This document shows positions 22,001-29,900 of a DNA stretch of 64,000 nt, one piece after another. Numbering within the stretch: the first letter of the stretch is position 1; each line of letters opens with the position of its first letter. This DNA comes from Diplonema papillatum (taxonomy: Eukaryota; Euglenozoa; Diplonemea; Diplonemida; Diplonemidae), in NCBI GenBank assembly GCA_030068145.1, contig JAPJBO010000049.1, positions 372,001-436,000 of the forward strand. Direction: 5' to 3'. The position numbers and the translations under genes are program-made. The notes below the pieces were generated by a model. The model was not told the origin of the DNA, did not search any database, and saw only the letters and a list, made by a program, of their open reading frames with translations.

Positions 22001-24804
22001 GTAGGAGAGGTTTGAGGCAAGATCCTGGCAGAGGACGATGATGTGGCATGTGGGGTATGCGACCTCTACCCGCCAGAACCCGTATTCTTAGGGCAGAATG
22101 GGGGTCTAACTCCATCTGGGAAACCTTCTTTTGAGCACGAATCCCGTTCGCTGGGCATACAGTCCGTTGCATGTGGCCTTTGATGATCGGCATTCGCTGG
22201 AACCCGACCGAAGCAGACAATAAGATCCTGTGTCATTTCACGTTCATTTGCACGCGGAATGTACGGCCTGCTTGTGATCTTCTGCCGGTTCTTCGGGCTG
22301 TCTTCTGCAAGCACCATAGTCACGTCCTGCCTTTTCACCGCGGCTTACCCACAACCGCTTTGATGAAGTGCTGGGACTTGCGGTGATTCGCACTGCCGGC
22401 CTCGATACGTTCATACCAAAGTGGTACGAAAAGAAAGGGTGCCCAAACGGTGGGACGGTTGGGCTGGGGGAAAGGTCGAGCTATCGCTGGGCGATCAGTA
22501 CCACCGCGAAAGTACCGAGACAGCGAAACTACTGACAGAGCATCTGAGAGCTGGAAGTGCACGGCCAAGCTTTGTGCAAGCATTGCGCTCATTCGTTCGT
22601 TTTTTTTGGGAATCATCGGACCACGACAGAAGGCGCGAACACGCGAGCGAAGAAGGCTTAAATGCTTGAAGTACATTATGGGGCGACATTGATACATACC
22701 ATTGCTTAAAAACACCTTGGCGTCACCGCTTGGCTTGCACTGCCAGGCCACCCAGTCTCTTGCCTGGCATGGATTCTGGTGTTGTTTTCGTGTTTCTTCT
22801 TCTTTGCGTTTGTCGCCATTGAGCATCGTCCGGGACCGTGATGTTTTCTGGGCGGGCGCCGGGTTTTCGCTCACAAACTCGCAGATTTTGAACTCGCATG
22901 TGAGTTTTGGGCTGAGTGCATAATCTGAGATTGGAGGAACAATCTGCAGATCTTCACCGAAAGCTGAATCTGAGATTTTCACCGAGAGCTAAATCAGATA
23001 TTTTCACTGAGTACAAGTCTGAGATTTGGGTGTAGCTACTTTGATTTCTGGGTTCCCTCCATTTTCACGGCTTCATTGCCAAGATCCTAGTCCGACTGAG
23101 TAGTCTTTCCCGGATCCTCCCACATCCTGGGGACTCTCTACAGGCGATTATTAGATTATTAGAAATTATTAGAAATTATTAGATTTTATTAGAAACTATT
23201 AGAAATTATTAGAAATTATTACCAGGTAATAATAATTATTAGAAATTATTAGAAATTATTAGGTATTGCCCATTATTAGATCTAATAATACGTAATAATC
23301 GGGCTAATAATATCTAATAAAATCTAATCGAATCTAATAATAATTATTACATGCCAACCGTGCATAATCCAATAGTAAAGTCAGGCATCAAGAGAAAAGG
23401 TGGCCGGGCCATCTCGGAGCAAATTCGGCGTGACACCGACAAACGAGTACGCCCGCCTTTTCCTCAACAGTCTGGTCATTGCTAAGTTTTCATCATTTCC
23501 GTCTCGGATTACGACCGAGCGCAAGATGGCCGGAAGGTGAAGATCAGCTCTCATAATCCAATAATAAAGTCAGGCATCAAGAGAAAAGGTGGCCGGGCCA
23601 TCTCGGAGCAGATTCGGCGAGAAGCCGACGTACGAGTACGCCCGCCTTTTCGCCAACAGTCTGTGCATTGCTGTGTTTTCATCATTTCCTTCTCGGACTA
23701 CGGCCGAGCGCAAGATGGCATGGAGGGTGAAGATCAGCTCTCATAATCCAATAGTAAAGTCAGGCATCAAGAGAAAAGGTGGCCGGGTCATCTCGGAACA
23801 GATTCGGCGAGACACCGATAACCGAGTACGCCCGCCTTTTCACCAACAGTCTGTTCATTGCTGAGTTTTCATCATTTCCTTCTCGGGCTACGGCCGAGCA
23901 CAAGATGACCTGTGAAGAAGATCAGCTCTCATAATCCAATAATAAAGTCAGGCATCAAAGACAGAAAAGGTAGCCGGGCCATCTCGGAGCAGATTCGGCG
24001 GGACACCGACAACCGAGTTCGCCCGCCTTTTCGTCGGCAGTCTGTGCATTGCTAAGTTTTCATCATTTCCTTCTACGGCCGAGCACAAGATGGGTGGAAG
24101 AAGGTGGCAGATCAGCTCTCATAATCCAAAAATGAAGTCAGGCATCAAGAAGAAAAGGGTAATCGGGACATCTCGGAGCAGATTCGGACACCGAAAACCG
24201 AATACGCCCGCCTTTTCGTCAACAGTCGGTAATTGCTAAGCTTTCATCATTTCCGACTGTACGGCCGAGCACAAGATGCATGGAAGAAGGCGCTAGATCG
24301 GCTCTCATGATCCAATAAAAAAAGTCAGGCATCAAGAAGAAAAGATAGCCGAGGCTACCGACGTACGGTTTTGTCCAACAAAGAAGCTCGTACAATAACC
24401 ACTTCTTTGGCACCCAACAAGGGAAGCTCTGAAACCGCAAAACCCTGAAAGCAGGTAAGAAAAGGAAAAGAGACGCACCTGTCGTTGGGAGAGATCTTCA
24501 CCATGCTGGTCCCCTGCTTGAAGTTGATGACTTCGAGGGGCACCTGCGCGGCCCAGTTGACGAACATCGCGCGCCCGTCTTCATCGACTGCTACCAGCAG
24601 GGTCTCGTCGTGGCTGAGATCCATGCAGACGATATCCTTGAGGCACTCGACGCCGCTCGCCTTGTTGCTGCTCCGGACCAGGTCGTAGGTGGTGATCCGG
24701 TTGCCCACAGGGCTCAGCAGCTCCTTCCCCTCGTTCGCGAAGAGGACATTCCCCTGGCTGTACACGCCTCCGAAGAGGTTCAAAAACTTGAAGTCTGACC
24801 GCAT
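9461..24804 (-). CDS. PWP2: PWP2/UTP1, WD40 subunit of the U3 snoRNP (SSU processome); seven exons
   Basis: Nucleolar WD40 scaffold protein of the UTP-B subcomplex, needed for early 18S pre-rRNA processing. Seven exons join in frame: 24,804-24,479; 20,232-18,472; 16,851-16,539; 15,925-15,782; 14,484-14,355; 13,847-13,754; 10,025-9,461. They total 3,333 nt, or 1,110 residues, against about 920 in yeast. The start FKFLNLFGGVYSQGN is the PWP2 signature. WD repeats such as VKVWNGSTGFCFATLRDHQG follow, with an acidic insert in the first propeller. Then come NRSMDGMSDVFNHRAVSEAG, GLLLYSTE and a Utp12 domain pieced from exons 4-7, ending NKHTLAYL. An Ala/Lys-rich tail of about 160 residues is extra. 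All introns are GT-AG (507 to 4,246 nt). The exon 6 acceptor is the least certain; a second in-phase AG lies 15 nt inside. A likely trans-splice acceptor AG is at about 24,869. Confidence 0.9.
10128..10722 (+). repeat. 43-bp minisatellite in PWP2 intron 6
   Basis: About 13-14 head-to-tail copies of a 43-bp AT-rich unit beginning AATTTAATTAGAATTGGTAG and containing TCAACGTCCAATTTCCGATC. Units differ by one or two bases. It lies about 100 nt upstream of the exon 7 acceptor, where the branch point would normally be sought. Confidence 0.95.
10800..10865 (+). repeat. Short palindromic tandem repeat
   Basis: Five or six overlapping copies of TTCGCCATGGC, each with a self-complementary GCCATGGC core, directly after the 43-bp array. 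Confidence 0.8.
11342..11912. mobile_element. hAT-like MITE with 8-bp target duplication, copy 1
   Basis: The ends are a perfect 16-bp terminal inverted repeat, CAGTGCTCCCGCTAAC at the left and GTTAGCGGGAGCACTG at the right. The flanks carry an exact 8-bp duplication CAAGCACC (11,334-11,341 and 11,913-11,920). An 8-bp duplication and CAG-type ends fit the hAT superfamily. At 571 bp with no transposase it is non-autonomous. Inner palindromes GAGGAATTCCTC lie near the right end. Confidence 0.85.
11913..12100 (-). repeat. Dispersed repeat family A, copy 2
   Basis: Reverse-orientation copy running AGCACCTGCTTTGTAGGAAA to GGCAGTCCCTCGAGTAT. Its left end carries the hAT-like target duplication, so the MITE inserted into or beside an already present family A copy. 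Confidence 0.85.
12305..12380 (+). repeat. Dispersed repeat family D fragment
   Basis: Contains TTTAGAGTGAACTCGCTTTG and AAGTCTCCGGGTGACC. Related fragments lie at about 32,268-32,345, 57,408-57,490 and 61,128-61,200. Confidence 0.65.
12875..13263. mobile_element. hAT-like MITE, copy 2
   Basis: Same ends as the copy at 11,342 (CAGTGCTCCCGCTAAC at left, one mismatch at right) and the same interior blocks (GTGCTTTGGCT, CACGATACCA, CAACGGGAAAAA, GAGGAATTCCTC). The flanks read GTGCCGGG(G) and GTGCCGGG, an 8-bp duplication blurred by a G run. It is 389 bp, a shorter derivative. Confidence 0.78.
13272..13405 (+). repeat. Segment shared with P1 intron 1
   Basis: TCCCACTTGTATTTACCCT, ATCAACCACCAAAACACGCT, GCCTACGTCTTTTTAGC and ATACATTGAAGGGCAACCC occur here and at 51,566-51,685. 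Both copies lie in introns of minus-strand genes, in the same orientation. Confidence 0.8.
13754..13847 (-). CDS. PWP2: PWP2 exon 6
   Basis: Acceptor CGCACAG|C, donor ATGCG|GTACGC, phases 1 and 2. Encodes LQAVLKHLHQHVAKKTTDLM. A second acceptor at GCGGAG|CC, 15 nt downstream, is also in phase, so the exact start is uncertain. Confidence 0.75.
14355..14484 (-). CDS. PWP2: PWP2 exon 5
   Basis: Acceptor CACACAG|G, donor AACAG|GTATGT, entering in phase 0 and leaving in phase 1. Encodes DMLVPLLDLISSQLADSNHV and RCLRWSAHLLHRHGAYIQKR, which aligns with the middle of the PWP2 Utp12 domain. Confidence 0.85.
14865..15612. repeat. Family E repeats in PWP2 intron 4
   Basis: Two copies of the family E end (GATGCTAGCATCAAGTCTTC at about 14,917 and a variant at about 15,570) bracket about 650 bp without a recognisable gene. 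Several T tracts, one about 22 nt long, lie near 15,250. Confidence 0.6.
15616..15742 (+). repeat. Dispersed repeat family A, copy 3, antisense in PWP2 intron 4
   Basis: Partial copy from CATTTACGCCCGCCAGTGAA to AAGCAGGTTTATGCAAAAA. On the transcribed minus strand it begins about 40 nt after the exon 4 donor with a T-rich lead. Confidence 0.85.
15782..15925 (-). CDS. PWP2: PWP2 exon 4 (start of Utp12 domain)
   Basis: Acceptor CCCGCAG|G, donor ACG|GTTCGC, phase 0 both sides. Encodes EIEKTNYVLAVLKALRLNNN and VPFMEIPFVSDNIPT, the first helices of the Utp12 domain. A family A repeat begins about 40 nt into the next intron. Confidence 0.85.
16539..16851 (-). CDS. PWP2: PWP2 exon 3
   Basis: Acceptor CCAACAG|G, donor GATG|GTATGC, phase 0 at its end. 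Encodes SMDGMSDVFNHRAVSEAGN, an acidic linker, a KRKKTK patch and FVSPTGKEWAAATTDGLLLY, matching the region of PWP2 that joins the propellers to the Utp12 domain. Confidence 0.9.
17199..17395 (+). repeat. Dispersed repeat family A, copy 4
   Basis: Runs TTGAACGCTACGCCCGCCAC to CTTATACAAAAATACTCGAG and then re-enters the family start (GGGACTGCCTCGTGCTCAT, GGAGGCTAGAGGGGGAGAAA). The copies appear to be chained end to start, as in the pair at 50,284-50,580. Confidence 0.85.
17380..17968 (+). repeat. Dispersed repeat family C, two tandem copies
   Basis: Two units of about 295 bp, each with ACTCGACGTAGCTGCTTCGA, GTGTGTTGTTTTCTCACTCA, GACCTGTTGTGTTTG, CATGACCTCACGTCCGTTCA and AAGCTGGCGCTTATGTAAAA. 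The 3' third aligns with family A (TACAGCAC, GGCAG, AGCATTTCCT, GCTTAT), so A and C are subfamilies of one repeat. Confidence 0.85.
17969..18140 (+). repeat. Dispersed repeat family A, copy 5
   Basis: Starts AACAATACAACTACAAAGTG directly after the second family C unit and ends GCAGGTGCTTCTACAAAG. The A/C block from 17,199 to 18,140 fills most of PWP2 intron 2. Confidence 0.85.
18472..20232 (-). CDS. PWP2: PWP2 exon 2 (WD40 propellers)
   Basis: Acceptor GAACACAG|G at 20,233, donor AACAG|GTGCGC at 18,471, phase 2 at both ends. It carries most WD repeats of both propellers. An acidic insert (EVEEQEEEEETEDD) is followed by a basic patch AKKRRAA between WD blocks. Confidence 0.92.
20440..20640 (+). 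repeat. Dispersed repeat family B copy
   Basis: Full-length-looking copy with TGTGCTCAACACCGCACTGG through GCACAGGCGAATCCGTCACG. It lies in PWP2 intron 1, just before a family M element. Confidence 0.85.
20667..21035 (+). mobile_element. MITE-like element, family M, copy 2
   Basis: Same order of blocks as 2,083-2,456, with shorter homopolymer runs, and a 3' end reading TTTTTGGCATCGTCTCATAT. That last motif also bounds the composite element at 27,229-29,063. Confidence 0.8.
21061..21693 (+). repeat. About 190-230-bp satellite, left block
   Basis: Head-to-tail units beginning CAGATCAGCTCTCATAATCC, with AAGTCAGGCATCAA, CCATCTCGGAGCA, GCCCGCCTTTTC and TTCATTGCTAAGTTTTCATC in order. Unit starts are near 21,062, 21,250, 21,482 and 21,679; the last is split by the element at 21,694. 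Confidence 0.9.
21694..23362. mobile_element. DNA element with CACGGTTGGCA inverted ends, inserted in the satellite
   Basis: Perfect 11-bp ends CACGGTTGGCA and TGCCAACCGTG split a satellite unit. Flanks CACAAT and CATAAT are a near-perfect 6-bp target duplication; the unit itself reads CATAAT. Inside each end is an AT-rich stretch of ATTATTAGAA-like repeats in direct orientation. The 1.67-kb interior has a 215-codon minus-strand ORF (22,335-22,982) and a second of 90 codons (22,066-22,338) with no domain I recognise, so the superfamily is open. Confidence 0.8.
23363..24350 (+). repeat. About 190-bp satellite, right block
   Basis: Continuation of the satellite with about five further units (starts near 23,545, 23,732, 23,920, 24,108 and 24,293). 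The first unit resumes at the base where the insertion broke it. The array ends about 130 bp before PWP2 exon 1. Confidence 0.9.
24479..24804 (-). CDS. PWP2: PWP2 exon 1
   Basis: Starts at the ATG of MRSDFKFLNLFGG and ends NDR with donor AG|GTGCGT, phase 2. The joined codon with exon 2 gives NDR-YIAVANGRQVQVW, the expected PWP2 sequence. Confidence 0.9.
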
Positions 24805-24869
24805 GGCGATCGGACGCGCGCGAGCAGCAGCCGCGGCCCCGACACACACACGCACGCCTCCCCTGGACC

Positions 24870-26626
24870 TGGTGGGTTTGAAAAGTTGTTGACATCACGA
24901 AAAGTTGTTGACATCACAAACGAGGTTCTGCGTGCGAAGGCTCCTTCGGCTTTGCGCAAACTGCTTGGACGTACCTGAGCCTTATAAGAAGGCTTCTTCG
25001 CGCAAAAAACTTTCATCAACTTATGCGGAGAAACACTTTCGCAGAGCTCCTATCTCTCCTCATGCACTCTCAGGGGTAGCAATTCACTTGGCTGGACAAC
25101 AGGTGATGCACGCCACTTCTTCGTGCGAGCGAGTCTCGGAACTGACTGCCGACCATGAGCTGCGCCGTGGGCGCGGAGCGAGCCGTGGCCCAGTCAAAGA
25201 TGATTGATGCACCGGTGGTGGCGCAGCCGGGGGCGTTCTGACTGGCGGACGAGACCGCCTGGCGGGCGTGTGTTGGCACGTTGTTTCGCGGGCTCTCCTC
25301 CTGTTCCAGACTTCATGCACTATCCGAGTAACCCGATCGGCAATGCCTGCCCAGGTATGCGGTTGAACAGCTGTGTCGAACCGCGCGTGATAAAGTGCCA
25401 GCCTACTCAGATAGTGGTGCGTTCTATGAGGTGTGAGAGTGCCTGCCTTGGTCCATGCGTAGGAAGCCGACGTGCATCCCGCCTAAACGGCACATTACCG
25501 GTCCTAGAGGTCTCAAAGCGGGTCACCAGCCGACCTGCGCCACACACGAGGCACGCGCCCCCAAGTCACGCAAGCCACAAAAAAAAAAGCAACACAAGGG
25601 TAAAAGTCGAAATTCGAACAGAACGACAATCCGGGTCTATCAACAACCAAAAAAGAAAAAGGAAGGGATGCGCGGGTCGAGGGGGACGACGCGGCATCGA
25701 GGAGAGTGAATCGGTTGGTTTGGTTGGCTTTCTCCCTTCGAGCAGAAGAAGGGAGGGCGCCTCGCTGGACTCGGAACAACCGCCACTACTCAAGTACTGC
25801 CTCTGTAAGGTTCTCGTCCCTACGGAGGGAGGGTATTTTAGTTGGTAGCGAGGGGGTGCTTGCAAGAGCGTGCACGGAATTACTAGGCACATTTGCAAGC
25901 CCAAGCCACACACGAGGCAGACCATCATCATCAGCACGGAACCTGAGTGTCTGCAGGCTATCGGTGTGAGTCTGGCTTGTCACGCCGCTGTTCGTAGCTC
26001 GTCACAGCCAAGACCATCCATGCCGCTAGAGCACAGCACCGTCTCGGGAGAAGGCCCCTACAGCCGTTGCAATCAGCTGGAAACACGGGGCACCCGCCCT
26101 CCTCCAGAACGCACTGACGTTAAACTCCGCAGAGCACGGTGGACATAGGGTTGTCTTGAAGAGTGCGAGACAGTAATCTTGCGAGCTGAGGCAGCACGTC
26201 GCACACGCGAAGGACGCTACTACGAATGGGAGGGAAGGGGATTGCAAGAACGCGCTTTGGAAGGGTTGTGTTCAACACCGCACCGGTCCCATCTGAACCG
26301 TGTTTCCGTCATCTTGCCCAACCCAACATCGTCTTTTTGAAATACGCCCCGTGCAGTTGCGGCAACCGCCCGCCCAGGGTGAGCCGTGGGGTGGAAGAGT
26401 AAGTGTCGGCGTCTTCAGACAACGTCCTTGCTCCCGCTGGCCTGACGTTGGTTAACGCTCGCAGGCTCATGCCAGACACACGCGATCTTCTACTTGTGCG
26501 AGGCTTCGGATAGAGATTGTAAGAACGCGCTTGGAACGCTTGTTGCGAACACACTCCTACTGGAACTTTGTGCCTGCTACCCGTACAGTTGCAGCGACCG
26601 CCCGCCCAGGGTTCTGTGGGCACTTA
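24870..26626. other. Intergenic between the coiled-coil gene and PWP2
   Basis: Family B copies lie at about 25,862-26,070 and, shortened, at 26,246-26,310 and 26,516-26,545. An A-rich patch is at 25,577-25,670. No ORF has coding character or a recognisable product. Transcription termination and start signals cannot be read; in Euglenozoa a gene boundary needs only a polyadenylation and a trans-splice site. Confidence 0.5.
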
Positions 26627-26917
26627 TTATTTGTCCGGCTGCTCTTGGGGCACGAGGGAATCCAACAACTCCTCCCAGTTTGCGAACCACTTGTCCTCGC
26701 TGTGGAGGAGGCCTTGGAAGTACGCCTCGACGCGTTCGGTCTGCTCCTTGTGGTACTTGGCGAAGAAGGACTGCGTGTTGTCCCGCGCCTGCACAACCGT
26801 TCGGAACAAGGGCAGGTCGGGGCCTTCCATCTGCGGCATCGTAATCACTTCGGCGTCGTCGGCCGGCGCTGCGGCCGGTTGCTTGCCTCCCTTTTTCGCG
26901 TCTTTCTTCGCGTCAGC
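26627..26917 (-). CDS. CCDC180-like gene, exon 5 and stop
   Basis: Acceptor CACCGCAG|G, 96 codons and a stop at 26,627. ADAKKDAKKGGKQ continues the Lys/Ala linker of exon 4, then QSFFAKYHKEQTERVEAYFQ and WFANWEELLDSLVPQEQPDK. The continued composition across the 2.5-kb intron supports the join. Confidence 0.75.
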   Translation of the reverse strand, partial: ADAKKDAKKGGKQPAAAPADDAEVITMPQMEGPDLPLFRTVVQARDNTQSFFAKYHKEQTERVEAYFQGLLHSEDKWFANWEELLDSLVPQEQPDK

Positions 26918-29900
26918 CTGCGGTGGGGGTTTTAGAGTAATTTGTGTGTTTTTAAACACATGGGACAGGGGCGTGACATGGGGTGAATCTGAGGCAATCT
27001 GTCTAAGAGATGGTCAAGCGATGGACAATGGAGAATAATGTGGTCAAGCGTAGGCTTTCTTGTGTTCGGGTGGCAATGCCAGCACAGTCCTTGTCCCGCG
27101 CGAAGGGTCATCCGGAGCCCTGCAACAGGATCGTCGGCAGGTCGCCACTTCAGATCACTGCGTGGCGGGTGGCGGAATGTTTACGCAGGGAGGATTCCTT
27201 GGAGTGCAAGACTCCGTAAATATATATGGTACGATGCCAAAACCCCCCCCCCCCCCCTTTGCACTAATAAAAAAAATTTGATGTCACCCCATACTGGCCC
27301 CGAACCCCCATCTGTGTGGCCCAAAACGGGTCCCAAACGGTTTTTGACCGGCTGAGTCGAGGTAAAGGGGTCTCCGAAGGCCCACGAATGGGCCCAGATG
27401 GGCCCAGGTGGGCCCCGGAGCGGGCTCTCAGTGCGAGGGGGAGAGCCCCCAAAATGGGGTCATTTTCGGGCCTCGCCACTACTCAAGCTAGTCAAACACC
27501 TTCTGGCCTCCAGCGGGAAACCCAGACTTCAAAACGACAAGATCGGCTGTGTTCCGCCGTAGATAGCCACCAGCGGGTTCTCTTGAAGCCGAAGAATGCT
27601 CTCGGGGGTCACAGTTAGCCAGCGCCAGCAGTGGGCAGGCACACGCTTAGAATGTGTGGTATGCAAGTGCACCCTGCCTAGAATCCGGCTTCACCCGCTT
27701 TTGAGAACACAGTGCTTACCAGGAAAACGCAGAATATAAGGTGGAAAATGCAAAAGAACCAAGATGACGACTGTGGGCCTCCCGCCAACGCCAATCTTCC
27801 CCGGTTGTCACCCACGACCATTCCAACAGCCCTGTACCGGGCACGTGCCCAGTCCAAACCGCTCACGATGCGTCGCCGGCTCGCCTCGTCGTCAAGGCTG
27901 TTGAAGGCTTCTGAAAGCCTACCAGAAAGGCGCTTCCAGATGTCAACCTTCTCCCTCTCTGTCATTAGGGCGAAGAAGAAAGAAACCGATCAGGTCCTCA
28001 CCAGAGACCTTTTCGCAAAAGGTCCTGCTGGCTACGAGTCGTCTCTGCATGGACTGACCACGTCTCGTTTCCTCATGAAACGGCGACAACTTCTGCATTG
28101 CTCTCACCGATGACTCCACGAACTCCAGACCCGTGATCTTTGGCATTTTCCCCTTTCTTAGTTTCCGTTTTCCTGGGTCAATCTGTATTCTTAATTAGTA
28201 TTGCTGGTAAAGCCGGATTCTAGGCAGGGTGCACCTGCTGCACCCACTCTATTTACAAGGTGTGCCTGCCCACCGCAGGCGCTGCAGGCGGGGTGGCCAA
28301 GTAGGGCTATCTGTGACCCCCGAGAACACTCGTCGGCTTCAAGAGGACCCGCTGGTGGCTATCTACAGCGGAACACAGCCGATCTTGTCGTTGTGTAGTC
28401 TGGGTTTCCCGCTGGAGGCCAGAAGGTGTTTGACTAGCTTGAGTAGTGGCGAGGCTTTGAAAATGACCCCGTTTTGGGGGCACCCCCCCTCGCACTGAGT
28501 GCCCGCTCCGGGGCCCACCTGGGCCCATCTGGGCCCATTCGTGGGCCTTCGGAGACCCCTTTACCTCGACTCAGCCCGTCAAAAACCGTTTGGGACCCGT
28601 TTTGGGCCACACAGATGGGGGTTCGGGGCCAGTATGGGGTGACGTCAAAAAAAGATTTATTAGTGCAAAGGGGGGGGGGGGCAGCGCTCTTGTTAAGGAT
28701 CAGCCACTTTGGCCGGATGGCCGGATAAACCAGACCCCCCCCCCCCCTCTACAGTGCAGTTGCCTTGGAGGCTGGGTGGTCAAATTCTGTAAGGTGAAAT
28801 GGTCAAAATTCCCTGCCAAAAGTGGGCCCACAAAAATTTTCCAAAGTGTGGTATTTGGGGTATTTGGGGCAAAAAAAAAATTTTTTTTTCTGACCGCCCA
28901 CCGTGGTGACCACCTTAGAGTGTGACAGGTAGCGTCTCCCCCCTCCACAGTGAAAATAGCCTGAGGGGGGGGGGGGGTCAGCCGGCTGATGGATGGATGG
29001 ATGGTTCTTAACAAGATGCCTGGGGGGGGGGGGGGGGGGGGGGGGTTTGGCATCGTCTCATATGAAACCTTGGGGGAGTGGCCCTTTCTCAACCGCGGTG
29101 CTGTGCGCACCCCGTTATACATAAGCGCCAGCCAGCTTGGAGGAATGCTCGAAGCTGCCAGACATAGAACAGAAGGGATCCCAAGTGTTGCCAACTACCG
29201 AACATGTGTCGAATGGACGTGAGGTCATACGGGTGTATCTACGACAAGATACACAAACACAACAGGAAAAAAGCGCATGGATGGTGTATGTGAAGAACTA
29301 CGCAGTTTTGTTTTATTCAAACAAATCTTGTATTGTATATGTTTCCCCTCGACTTATTTCTTCGGTTCGGGTTTCGCTCGGCAGACCAGTCAGCTTGTTG
29401 GTACCAAAAAGGAAAGTGGAAGGAGGGTGGTGATGGGGCGTTGTCTGCACACCTTCCCCGCAGGAGGCGGAGCGGAAGAAGAGGCGTCCGCCTTGTCTTT
29501 GCCCAGGTGCTCTGCCACAGCGACGTCCGGGTGGGCGGCCAGGTACAGCTTGAACGCGCTGACGTTGTCGACGGTCATCCCCGGGTACGCGGCCTGCGGC
29601 CGCGTGTCGGTGACGTCGGGCTTCGCGTCCTTCGCCTCCTTCTTGCCCGCCCCTCCTCCGCCGCCCTTCGCGGCCGGCTTGGCCGGCTTCGCGTCCGCGG
29701 CCTTTCCTTTCCCGGAGGCGGGCTGCTGCTGCTGCTGCTGCTGCTGCTGCGCGATTTCGCCGGACTGGCCCTGGTTTTCGGCGCGGAGCTTCGCGATTTT
29801 AAGCCGCTTCAGCGACTTGTGGCTGCCGACGACGATGTCGGTGGCGGAGCGGACCATGTCCGGCGTGACCATCTGGCCCATGATCCGGAACGCCGTCGCG

